NCBI RefSeq assembly: GCF_004339025.1
Contig: NZ_SMFT01000002.1
Coordinates: forward strand, 404,733-468,732
DNA from: Volucribacter psittacicida
GTDB lineage: Bacteria > Pseudomonadota > Gammaproteobacteria > Enterobacterales > Pasteurellaceae
DNA: 64,000 nt
Reading direction: 5' to 3'
The notes beneath the pieces are model-generated. The model worked only from the letters and a program-made list of their open reading frames with translations. It was not told the DNA's origin and did no database searches. Position numbers and translations under genes: made by a program. Shown one piece after another: positions 20,748 to 28,294 of this stretch (its first letter is position 1; every line of letters starts with the position of its first letter).

Positions 20748-21431
20748 ATGGAATTAGTTTTTATCCGTCATGGTTTTAGCGAATGGAACGCTAAAAATCT
20801 ATTTACTGGCTGGCGTGATGTGAATTTAACCGAACGTGGTGTTGAAGAAGCAAAAGCCGCAGGTAAAAAATTATTAGAAGCAGGCTATGAATTTGATATC
20901 GCCTTTACTTCAGTGCTTACACGAGCGATTAAAACTTGTAATATCGTATTGGAAGAATCTAACCAACTTTGGATTCCTCAAGTGAAAAACTGGCGTTTAA
21001 ATGAACGTCATTATGGCGAATTACAAGGTTTAGATAAAAAAGCCACCGCAGAAAAATATGGTGATGAACAAGTTCATATTTGGCGTCGTTCATACGATAC
21101 ATTACCACCATTACTTGATCCAAAAGATCCTAATTCTGCCCATAACGATCGCCGTTATGCACATTTACCTGCAGATGTTATCCCTGATGGTGAAAATCTT
21201 AAAGTAACATTAGAACGTGTACTACCATTCTGGGAAGATCAAATTGCACCAGCATTATTATCTGGCAAACGTGTATTAGTTACTGCACATGGTAACTCAT
21301 TGCGTGCATTAGCAAAACATATCGAAGGTATTTCTGATGCAGATATTATGGATTTAGAAATTCCTACAGGACAACCATTAGTTTATAAACTTGATGATAA
21401 CTTAAAAGTTGTTGAGAAGTTTTATTTATAA
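20748..21431 (+). CDS. gpmA: 2,3-bisphosphoglycerate-dependent phosphoglycerate mutase
   Basis: The 227-residue protein carries the histidine-phosphatase motif [10 protein letters not shown] at the start and the second histidine in [10 protein letters not shown]. It interconverts 3- and 2-phosphoglycerate in glycolysis. The short length, without the C-terminal tail of the 250-residue E. coli enzyme, is usual in Pasteurellaceae. An AGGAG site precedes the ATG, and a hairpin terminator follows the gene. Confidence 0.96.
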   Translation: MELVFIRHGFSEWNAKNLFTGWRDVNLTERGVEEAKAAGKKLLEAGYEFDIAFTSVLTRAIKTCNIVLEESNQLWIPQVKNWRLNERHYGELQGLDKKATAEKYGDEQVHIWRRSYDTLPPLLDPKDPNSAHNDRRYAHLPADVIPDGENLKVTLERVLPFWEDQIAPALLSGKRVLVTAHGNSLRALAKHIEGISDADIMDLEIPTGQPLVYKLDDNLKVVEKFYL

Positions 21432-21470
21432 TACATACAAGACGAACTTAAAATAAGTAAAATATTTATT

Positions 21471-21515
21471 GAAGGGTTGAATTTGATAAAATATGAAATT
21501 CAATCCTTTCTATAA
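21471..21515 (+). terminator. Hairpin terminator after gpmA
   Basis: The arms GAAGGGTTGAATTT (21471-21484) and AAATTCAATCCTTTC (21496-21510) pair with one or two mismatches, followed by TATAAA. It lies 40 bp after the gpmA stop. Confidence 0.55.
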
Positions 21516-21608
21516 AAGTCTCATTAAATTTGTTTCAATTCAATATAATTAATATCTCTAATCATTTTTAAAACCTTAATAATTCATAAGGAAATTTTAC
21601 AAAAACGC

Positions 21609-21617
21609 ACCGCACTT
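21609..21617 (-). other. DNA uptake sequence
   Basis: ACCGCACTT, the reverse complement of the Hin uptake word, lies upstream of the uvrD promoter. Confidence 0.8.
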
Positions 21618-21660
21618 TTCCTCAATTTTGTCGAAAAATATTCCCTAATGCGAAAATCTT

Positions 21661-21688
21661 GCTATAATTCCTCTGTATAAAAAAACAG
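21661..21688 (+). promoter_or_regulatory. uvrD promoter with LexA box
   Basis: A consensus -10 TATAAT (21663-21668) with an upstream TG (extended -10) is followed by CTG-N10-CAG at 21673-21688, the canonical 16-bp SOS box. The box overlaps the expected transcription start, so LexA would block initiation. The -35 region is poor, in keeping with an extended -10 promoter. Confidence 0.75.
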
Positions 21689-21699
21689 TGGTAGATGGT

Positions 21700-23877
21700 A
21701 TGGATTTTGCAGAATTACTTGATGGTTTAAATGATAAACAACGTGAAGCAGTGGCAGCGCCGTTAGGCAATTATTTGGTCTTAGCGGGGGCGGGGAGTGG
21801 TAAAACGAGGGTGTTGACCCATCGTATTGCTTGGTTAATTGGGGTTGAGAATATTCCTGAAAGCCAAATTATGGCGGTAACCTTTACCAATAAAGCCGCC
21901 AATGAAATGAGGCATCGTATTAAAGCTACTCTTGCGGATCAGCCTTTACTTGGTATGTGGGTGGGGACTTTTCACAGTATTGCTCATCGTTTATTACGTT
22001 CTCATCATCTTGATGTAGGGTTACCGCAGGATTTCCAAATTATGGATAGCGAAGATCAATTACGTTTGATCAAGCGTTTAATTAAACTTCATCAACTTGA
22101 TGAAAATGCGTTTCCGCCTAAGCAAGTGATGTGGTATATCAATAGCCAAAAAGATGAGGGATTGCGTCCTCATCATATTAATTTGCAAGAAAATCCCAAA
22201 GAACGTGAATGGGTGAGGATCTATCAGATTTATCAAGATGCTTGTGATCGAGCAGGGTTACTTGATTTTGCCGAATTATTATTGCGTAGTTATGAATTAT
22301 GGCAGAAAAAACCGCTTATTCTTGAGCGTTATCAGCAACGTTTTCAACATATTTTAATCGATGAGTTCCAAGATACCAACAAAATCCAGTATGATTGGAT
22401 TCGCTTATTAGTGGGTAAAACCGGGCGGATAATGATTGTTGGTGATGATGATCAGTCTATTTATGGCTGGCGTGGGGCAAAAATTGAGAATATTCAACGT
22501 TTTTCGCGAGATTATCCTCAGGTAACCACTATTCGTTTAGAGCAAAATTATCGTTCTACCAATAATATTCTTAATAGTGCTAACCAATTAATCGCCAATA
22601 ATCAAAACCGTTTAGGTAAAAATCTTTGGACGCAGGGAGGCGATGGCGATCCTGTGGGGATTTATGCGGCATTTAATGAACTTGATGAAGCATTATTTGT
22701 GGCTTCACAGATAAAAATTTGGCTAGAGGACGGCGGAAAGTTAGAGGATTGTGCGATTTTGTACCGTAGTAATAGCCAATCTCGAGTATTAGAAGAAGCC
22801 TTATTGCGTGCCAATATTCCTTATCGAATCTATGGGGGAATGCGATTTTTTGAACGGCAAGAAATTAAGGACGCACTTGCCTATTTACGTTTAATTGCCA
22901 ATCGTCAAGATGATGCGGCATTTGAACGCATTATTAATACGCCTGCTCGTGGAATTGGCGAGCGTACCTTAGATATTTTGCGTAATCTAACACGAGATCG
23001 CCAAATTACGCTTTGGCAGGCAACACAAGTAGCAATTCAAGAAAATAAACTACCTGCACGCACTGCGACAGCATTATTACGTTTTGTGGAATTAATTAAT
23101 TCATTACAACAAGATAGTGAAGAAATGCCGTTATTTGCTCAAACAGATTTTGTTATTAAACATTCTGGTTTATATGATATGTATCAACAAGAAAAGGGCG
23201 AAAAAGGCGAAGTGCGGATCGAAAATTTACAAGAATTGGTATCGGCAGCAAGAAGTTTTATTAAACCTGATGAGGCTGAAGAGATGTCCGATCTTACTGC
23301 CTTTTTAACACATGCTTCTTTAGAGGCAGGCGAAATGCAAGCCAATCCTTATCAGTCTTGCGTAGAAATGATGACGTTGCACGCTGCCAAGGGATTAGAA
23401 TTCCCTCGTGTGTTTATGGTCGGTGTTGAAGAGGGGATTTTTCCAAGCAAAATGTCCTTAATGGAAAATGGACGCTTGGAAGAAGAACGCCGTTTAGCCT
23501 ATGTGGGGATAACCAGAGCGAAACAAAAATTGACCATTAGTTATGCAGAAAGCCGCCGTCAATATGGACAGGAAGAACGCCATATTCCTTCTCGTTTTAT
23601 TAGCGAATTACCGCAAAATTGTATTCAGGAAATTCGCTTGCGTGGCACAGTTACACGAGCCTTTCATGCTGTGAATGAAAATCAAATTGCTCGCTCTACA
23701 GATTTAAATCAGGATAATCCTTGGAAAATGGGGCAGAAAGTAAAACATGAAAAATTTGGTCTTGGTACGATTATTAATGTAGAAGGGGCTGATAATAACA
23801 CACGTTTACAAATTGCCTTTCAAAATCAAGGGGTAAAATGGTTAATTGCCGCTTTAGCGAAATTAGAAAAAATCTAA
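21700..23877 (+). CDS. uvrD: DNA helicase II
   Basis: The 725-residue SF1A helicase has motifs in order: GAGSGKT (Ia), VTFTNKAA, DEFQDTN (II), GDDDQSIYGWRG (III), EQNYRS (IV), MTLHAAKGLEFP (V) and YVGITRAKQKL (VI), with the UvrD-specific C-terminus (KVKHEKFGLGTIINVEG). It unwinds DNA in nucleotide excision and mismatch repair. ATG 21700 gives MDFAELLDGLN, aligned to E. coli UvrD; a GTG at 21688 overlaps the SOS box and is less likely. Confidence 0.96.
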   Translation: MDFAELLDGLNDKQREAVAAPLGNYLVLAGAGSGKTRVLTHRIAWLIGVENIPESQIMAVTFTNKAANEMRHRIKATLADQPLLGMWVGTFHSIAHRLLRSHHLDVGLPQDFQIMDSEDQLRLIKRLIKLHQLDENAFPPKQVMWYINSQKDEGLRPHHINLQENPKEREWVRIYQIYQDACDRAGLLDFAELLLRSYELWQKKPLILERYQQRFQHILIDEFQDTNKIQYDWIRLLVGKTGRIMIVGDDDQSIYGWRGAKIENIQRFSRDYPQVTTIRLEQNYRSTNNILNSANQLIANNQNRLGKNLWTQGGDGDPVGIYAAFNELDEALFVASQIKIWLEDGGKLEDCAILYRSNSQSRVLEEALLRANIPYRIYGGMRFFERQEIKDALAYLRLIANRQDDAAFERIINTPARGIGERTLDILRNLTRDRQITLWQATQVAIQENKLPARTATALLRFVELINSLQQDSEEMPLFAQTDFVIKHSGLYDMYQQEKGEKGEVRIENLQELVSAARSFIKPDEAEEMSDLTAFLTHASLEAGEMQANPYQSCVEMMTLHAAKGLEFPRVFMVGVEEGIFPSKMSLMENGRLEEERRLAYVGITRAKQKLTISYAESRRQYGQEERHIPSRFISELPQNCIQEIRLRGTVTRAFHAVNENQIARSTDLNQDNPWKMGQKVKHEKFGLGTIINVEGADNNTRLQIAFQNQGVKWLIAALAKLEKI

Positions 23878-23977
23878 TATAAAATACAATAAGAAGAAGC
23901 TTTATAGGAAAATTTTGACGAAAGCAATAAAACCAGTTACATTAACCCAAGTATTAACTTAATTTGAGATAACAACT

Positions 23978-24316
23978 ATGGAAAATCCAAACAAACAATC
24001 TTTTCAAGATGTCTTAGAGTATGTGCGTATGTACCGTTTAAAAAACAAATTAAAAAGGGATATTGCTGATAATGATCGCAAAATCCGTGATAATCAAAAG
24101 CGTGTATTATTGCTAGATAATCTTAATCAATACATTACCGATGATATGAGTATTGATGATGTACGCGCAATTATTTCTAATATGCATGATGATTACGAAA
24201 CTCGCGTTGATGATTATATGATTCGTAATGCGGAGCTTTCTAAACAACGCCGAGAAATTTCCAATAAAATGAAAGAACGCCATAAATTGCATGAGCAGTT
24301 GGCAAAAAATAAGTAA
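23978..24316 (+). CDS. tmaR: PTS system regulator TmaR (YeeX family)
   Basis: The 112-residue, highly charged, mostly helical coiled-coil protein contains the family block [20 protein letters not shown] and [15 protein letters not shown]. In E. coli TmaR clusters at the cell pole and controls the location and activity of enzyme I of the phosphotransferase system. Length is as expected (109 in E. coli). It marks the left flank of the restriction island; a terminator separates it from the recombinase gene. Confidence 0.92.
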   Translation: MENPNKQSFQDVLEYVRMYRLKNKLKRDIADNDRKIRDNQKRVLLLDNLNQYITDDMSIDDVRAIISNMHDDYETRVDDYMIRNAELSKQRREISNKMKERHKLHEQLAKNK

Positions 24317-24326
24317 TACTAAATAT

Positions 24327-24364
24327 AAACCTGACAATAATGCGTTACATTGTCAGGTTTTTTC
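24327..24364 (+). terminator. Terminator between tmaR and the recombinase gene
   Basis: The 12-bp arms AAACCTGACAAT and ATTGTCAGGTTT (24327-24338, 24349-24360) are followed by a T run. It ends two bases before the stop of the convergent recombinase gene and could serve both. Confidence 0.85.
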
Positions 24365-24365
24365 A

Positions 24366-25295
24366 TCAACTTAATCCTGCCAATGATCGCATTACTAAAT
24401 CCACATCACGATTTTCTAATTCTTGAATGATGTGTAAATAGGTCTTTTGTGTCGTTGTCATACTTGAATGCCCTAAACGCCTTGCTACACTGGCAATAGA
24501 TACCCCTGCAAATAATAACAGAGAAGCGTGAGTATGCCTTAAACCATGTAAGGAAATAGTGGGTAAATTGGCTCGTTTGCAATGGCGAAAGAGTACATCA
24601 TTTACCGTTGAATTATAAATTTTCTGTTTACCTACAAAAATAGGGGCATTTTCTGGCAATGCTTTGATAAGTTGAGAAAATTGAATAATGGTTTGCCAGT
24701 CTAATTGAATTTTACGCACAGAAGAACGATTTTTAGTGGGTAAAAATCCACCATCGCCTTTGTAATCCCAAGTTTTACTAATGGATAAAGTTTGCCGAGA
24801 AAAATCAAAATCATTGGGAGTTAATGCAAGGGCTTCTGAAAATCTTATACCTGTTTTGGCGACCAACATAATAAACCAATCCCAATTAAGTTGTTGATCT
24901 AATTTTAAATGACTAAGTAGGGTATGGAGTTCAAACTGATTAAGGTATTTTGGCTTTTTTGCTTTTGGTGTTTTGCCCTTAATAATGGCTTTGCGTGTTG
25001 GATCTCGAGTAATAAGCCCCTCATCAACAGCATCTAAAATGGCCCCTTTAAGCTGATGATGAAAGTCCATAGTGGTTTGGCGTTCGTGCTGTAAAGCATA
25101 ATCATTTAATAGTTGTTGATAGGTTGTGCGAGACAAATCACATAATCGGATTTTAGGAGCAAGTTTAATTAACCAATTATGGGTCATTAAATATTTTGCC
25201 ATTGTAACAGGACGGATAGCTCCCTCCTTATAAACTTTTACCCAACGTTTATAATAAATATGAAATAATTCCTGTGTATGAATATTTGTTTGCAT
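24366..25295 (-). CDS. Tyrosine recombinase (phage-integrase family), candidate hsdS switch enzyme
   Basis: From ATG 25295 (GGAG site) the product is 309 residues. An N-terminal arm/core-binding domain (about 5-105) precedes the catalytic domain with all expected residues visible: R151 (GIRFSEAL), H250 and R253 (HGLRHTH), H276 (GHSS) and nucleophile Y286 (TYLH). It does not resemble XerC/D by context. It lies next to silent hsdS cassettes flanked by inverted repeats, the layout of recombinases that shuffle hsdS in other bacteria (for example the SpnIII locus of Streptococcus pneumoniae). It may instead be the integrase that brought the island; both roles are inference. An upstream start at 25352 is rejected for lack of a ribosome site. 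Confidence 0.88.
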   Translation of the reverse strand: MQTNIHTQELFHIYYKRWVKVYKEGAIRPVTMAKYLMTHNWLIKLAPKIRLCDLSRTTYQQLLNDYALQHERQTTMDFHHQLKGAILDAVDEGLITRDPTRKAIIKGKTPKAKKPKYLNQFELHTLLSHLKLDQQLNWDWFIMLVAKTGIRFSEALALTPNDFDFSRQTLSISKTWDYKGDGGFLPTKNRSSVRKIQLDWQTIIQFSQLIKALPENAPIFVGKQKIYNSTVNDVLFRHCKRANLPTISLHGLRHTHASLLLFAGVSIASVARRLGHSSMTTTQKTYLHIIQELENRDVDLVMRSLAGLS

Positions 25296-25357
25296 AAAAC
25301 ATTCTCCAGATAAATCAAAAAAATACTTAAAGATAATACACCCTATAAGCACCCTTA

Positions 25358-25371
25358 GGCATATCTATGCC
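25358..25371. promoter_or_regulatory. Perfect 14-bp palindrome upstream of the recombinase gene
   Basis: GGCATA-TC-TATGCC lies 63 bp before the recombinase start. It could be an operator or a recombinase binding site. I recognise no specific protein for it. Confidence 0.4.
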
Positions 25372-25492
25372 CAAAACTAGATTAGAGTAATTTACCTAGA
25401 TTGACCATTATTTAAGGATTTATTTCTTTATTTTTTAATTATTTTTGATTGATAGTTTAAATCTATTATAGGTTGAAGATTTTGGCATAATT

Positions 25493-26021
25493 CTAGCGGA
25501 ATTTTTCCTTACGCTGATGAAGGGTAATAAGCTGATCGAGTTGGCTAAAAAAGTGACCGATTTTTTGTTGTTCGAGTAGAGTTGGAATAAATATTGGCAT
25601 TTTCATCATTTGTTTCCCTGATATTTCAGCAAATGTAGAACCCGCTCCATTTATTTCACCATAACGTTTTAACTGAGGTGTTAAAGAAAAAATAAAGTAA
25701 CTATCAAGTTGAGTTTTATTAGGAACTATAGATTGAAAACCTTGATTGGTGCAACCTTCTTTAGCCAATATAGCTGTATTTCCTATACCTGCACGAGAAG
25801 TAAAAAGAATTGTTCCTACAGGCAATAAACGTGCAGAGCTTTTTTGCAATCCTAATAAAGTTATTTTCTTTTGGCTATTTGATATATAGATTTTACTTCC
25901 TATTTCTTGTGGAGAATACCAATTAATATTTCCATTCCAATATTCATCAACTGTTGTACTTGGAGTACCACCTCCAATAATATCTGCCACTTCCCCCAAC
26001 CTCCGCTGTTCCCAAGCGTCA
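25493..26021 (-). pseudogene. Silent hsdS cassette A (TRD identical to the N-terminal TRD of hsdS)
   Basis: This frame has the WEQRRLGE-type junction, a full target-recognition domain and the LDQLITLHQRK junction, then stops as EKFR. It has no start codon after the upstream in-frame stop and no ribosome site, so it is a storage cassette and not a gene. Bases 25508-26021 are identical to 28964-29477 inside hsdS (514 bp, no mismatch seen by eye). It is oriented like hsdS. Confidence 0.85.
25496..25540 (-). repeat. Outer inverted repeat, left arm (LITLHQRK site)
   Basis: These 45 bp are the reverse complement of 26529-26573 with a single mismatch. The inner 33 bp (25508-25540) also occur within hsdS at 28964-28996 and, with one change, at 28349-28381. 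It encodes the conserved junction after each TRD. Confidence 0.85.
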
Positions 26022-26086
26022 GTATTTATAAATAAGACAAGTTAATAAAAAGCTAACGCTTGGGAACAGCGGAGGCTGGGGGAAAT
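25989..26086. repeat. Inner inverted repeat pair (DAWEQRRLGE sites) with 36-bp spacer
   Basis: The 31-bp arms 25989-26019 (minus sense) and 26056-26086 (plus sense) match as inverted repeats with two mismatches. Each encodes AWEQRRLGE, the junction before a TRD, and the same 31 bp recur in hsdS at 29445-29475 and 28836-28866. The spacer 26020-26055 has no start codon in either reading direction. Confidence 0.85.
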
Positions 26087-26576
26087 ACTTAACGAACGTA
26101 ATGAACAGATTCCCGAAAATATTGAATATCCTTTAATGTCTTTCGTTCAAGATATTGGTGTAGTACCTAAAAGTGAACGTTATGATCGTAGTTTCTTAGT
26201 AAAAAATGCTCAAAAGAAATATAAGAAAACTGAATTTGGTGATTTTATATACAGTTCAAATAATCTAGAAACAGGTTCAATAGGATTTAATCAAACTGGA
26301 AAAGCAGTTATATCTCCTGTTTATAGTATTTTTTATTCTAAAAATGAGTATGAAAGCTTATTTGTTGGAATTATGGCTTTACGTAAAGAATTTATATCTA
26401 AAATGGTTAAATGTCGTCAAGGTGTTGTTTATGGTCAGTGGCGTATACATGAGTTGGACTTTTTAAACATTAGAGTTAAAGTTCCATCAAGTAAAGAACA
26501 AAGAAAAATTATTTTATTTTTCAACCAGCTCGATCAGCTTATTACCCTTCATCAGCGTAAGGAAAAATTCCACTAA
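26056..26576 (+). pseudogene. Silent hsdS cassette B (alternative TRD)
   Basis: On the plus strand the frame runs from AWEQRRLGE through a TRD different from those in hsdS (…SFVQDIGVVPKSERYDRSF…, …CRQGVVYGQWRIHEL…) to NQLDQLITLHQRK and stops as EKFH. The in-frame stop at 26046-26048 and the absence of an upstream start show that it is not translated by itself. It is head to head with cassette A and opposite in orientation to hsdS. It would give a new specificity if joined to hsdS. Confidence 0.85.
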
Positions 26577-26584
26577 ATACCTAT

Positions 26585-26632
26585 AAAAAAGCCAAACTTA
26601 TGATAGCTTTTAACTATTAAAGTTTGGCTTGA
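26585..26632 (-). terminator. Terminator after hsdM
   Basis: The 11-bp arms AAGCCAAACTT (26589-26599) and AAGTTTGGCTT (26620-26630) are followed on the minus strand by a run of Ts. It ends the hsd operon transcript before the silent cassettes. Confidence 0.8.
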
Positions 26633-26649
26633 AAAATTAACAAGGTATT

Positions 26650-28248
26650 TTATTCTATTTCAACCCCTAATAATTTTAATTGCGCTTTAATTTCTTGCTC
26701 TAATTGGGCGATTTCTTGATTATCTTGTGCTAATTGTCGCATAACCTCATTAAGATCGATTTCCTCCTCTTCCTCAAAGGTGTCTACATAACGGGGGATA
26801 TTGAGATTGAAATCGTTCGCTTTTATTTCATCAAAATCGGCTAAATACGCATATTTATCCACATTTTGGCGAGCTTGGTAGGTTTGAATAATTTTATTAA
26901 TATGTTGTTCTGAAAGGAAATTTTGATTTTTTCCCTTTTCAAATTCATTAGAGGCATCAATAAATAAAATATCTTTATTGGTCTTATTTTTTTTCAATAC
27001 TAAGATACAAGTTGGGATAGCCGCTCCAAAAAATAAATTTGCAGGCAAACCAATAACAGTATCAATATAATTTTTTTCAATTAAAACTTGACGAATATGC
27101 CCCTCTGCCGCCCCTCGGAATAAGACGCCATGTGGTAATACTACCGCCATTGTGCCTTCATTATTTAAATGGTATAAGCCATGCAATACAAAGGCAAAAT
27201 CCGCTTTGGATTTAGGGGCAAGTTTGCCATAGGCATTAAATCTTGGATCTTTCAGTTTGCTTTCATTATTATCCCAGTTAGCGGAATATGGCGGATTTGC
27301 CACTACTGCATTAAAGGTTCTTGGGCGGTCAATACCCTGAGCATCAACGCCATCGGGCCAGTCGGATTCTAGTGTATTGGCATTTGACAAAGTCATATTA
27401 GAAAAACTTACGCCGTGCATCATTAAATTCATACGCGCTAAGTTGTAGGTGGTGGTGTTTAACTCTTGTCCGTAGAATTTAATTCGCCCTTGCTTTTTAC
27501 CATCGGGTAATTGCTCGGATACAGTCAATAATAATGAACCTGAACCACAAGTTGGGTCATAAACGCTAAAGACTTGATTATCTTTGGCGATATCAAGGGT
27601 AACAATTTTAGCAAGAATTTGGCTAACCGCATGGGGAGTATAAAACTCTCCGCCTTTTTTCCCTGCGTTAGCGGCGAATTTACCAATTAATTCTTCATAA
27701 ATTTCGCCTAAAATATCCCGCCCTTTTTCATCTTTATACTGAATATCGTTCACTAATAACACCACTTTATTTAAGGCTTTGGTGCGTTCATTAATGGAAT
27801 TGCCTAAGCGTGAATCTCCTAGATTTAAATCATTAAATACCCCTCTAAAATCCTTGGCTGCCTCAATATTAATTTCTGTATTTTGGTTAAAACTATCAAA
27901 AATAGCTTGATAGTCGCTTGGGGCAATTTTATTTTGCTGGATTTTTTCTACCAACTGATCCCACATATGTTCAGGATTAATGGCATAACCTAATGCCGAA
28001 GCCATATCCTGCAAATAATCTTCTAAACCATCTTGCTCAACCGCTTTTTGATAAGCCTGTGTTAGGCTTTGTCCCTCTTTAACCTCAATAATATTGTTCT
28101 GGATTAAATATTGGGCTTGGTGTTCGGACAGATAGCGATAGAAAATAAAGCCGAGAATATAGTTTTTATATTCTTCCGCCCCCATATTGCCACGCAGTTC
28201 ATTTGCCATAGCCCAGATTTGATTAGTGATTGTGGTTACTTTACTCAT
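26650..28248 (-). CDS. hsdM: Type I restriction-modification DNA methyltransferase subunit HsdM
   Basis: The 532-residue protein has an HsdM N-terminal helical domain (about 8-150) and an N6-adenine methyltransferase domain with motif I DPTCGSGS (about residue 231) and motif IV NPPY (about 318). It is followed by a C-terminal helical tail for HsdS contact. It forms M2S1 with HsdS to methylate target sites. A GGAGC site precedes the ATG. It is the last gene of the operon, 46 bp after hsdS, and lies between hsdS and the silent cassettes. Confidence 0.96.
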   Translation of the reverse strand: MSKVTTITNQIWAMANELRGNMGAEEYKNYILGFIFYRYLSEHQAQYLIQNNIIEVKEGQSLTQAYQKAVEQDGLEDYLQDMASALGYAINPEHMWDQLVEKIQQNKIAPSDYQAIFDSFNQNTEINIEAAKDFRGVFNDLNLGDSRLGNSINERTKALNKVVLLVNDIQYKDEKGRDILGEIYEELIGKFAANAGKKGGEFYTPHAVSQILAKIVTLDIAKDNQVFSVYDPTCGSGSLLLTVSEQLPDGKKQGRIKFYGQELNTTTYNLARMNLMMHGVSFSNMTLSNANTLESDWPDGVDAQGIDRPRTFNAVVANPPYSANWDNNESKLKDPRFNAYGKLAPKSKADFAFVLHGLYHLNNEGTMAVVLPHGVLFRGAAEGHIRQVLIEKNYIDTVIGLPANLFFGAAIPTCILVLKKNKTNKDILFIDASNEFEKGKNQNFLSEQHINKIIQTYQARQNVDKYAYLADFDEIKANDFNLNIPRYVDTFEEEEEIDLNEVMRQLAQDNQEIAQLEQEIKAQLKLLGVEIE

Positions 28249-28294
28249 TTTATGCTCCGAAATAATAAAATTATTGACTTAAATTGTACGTGTA

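Noticed and set aside
21433..21455. Tenth copy of the Correia-like element after gpmA
   Set aside because: Only about 15 AT-rich bases resemble the left end (CTTAAAATAAG), too few to claim.
25493..25999. Minus-strand frame as a second active hsdS
   Set aside because: It lacks a start codon and a ribosome site and holds only one TRD. It follows the hsdM terminator.
26136..26576. Plus-strand open frame as a separate specificity gene
   Set aside because: Its apparent start is an internal methionine of cassette B. The conserved junction lies upstream with no start codon, so it is a silent cassette.
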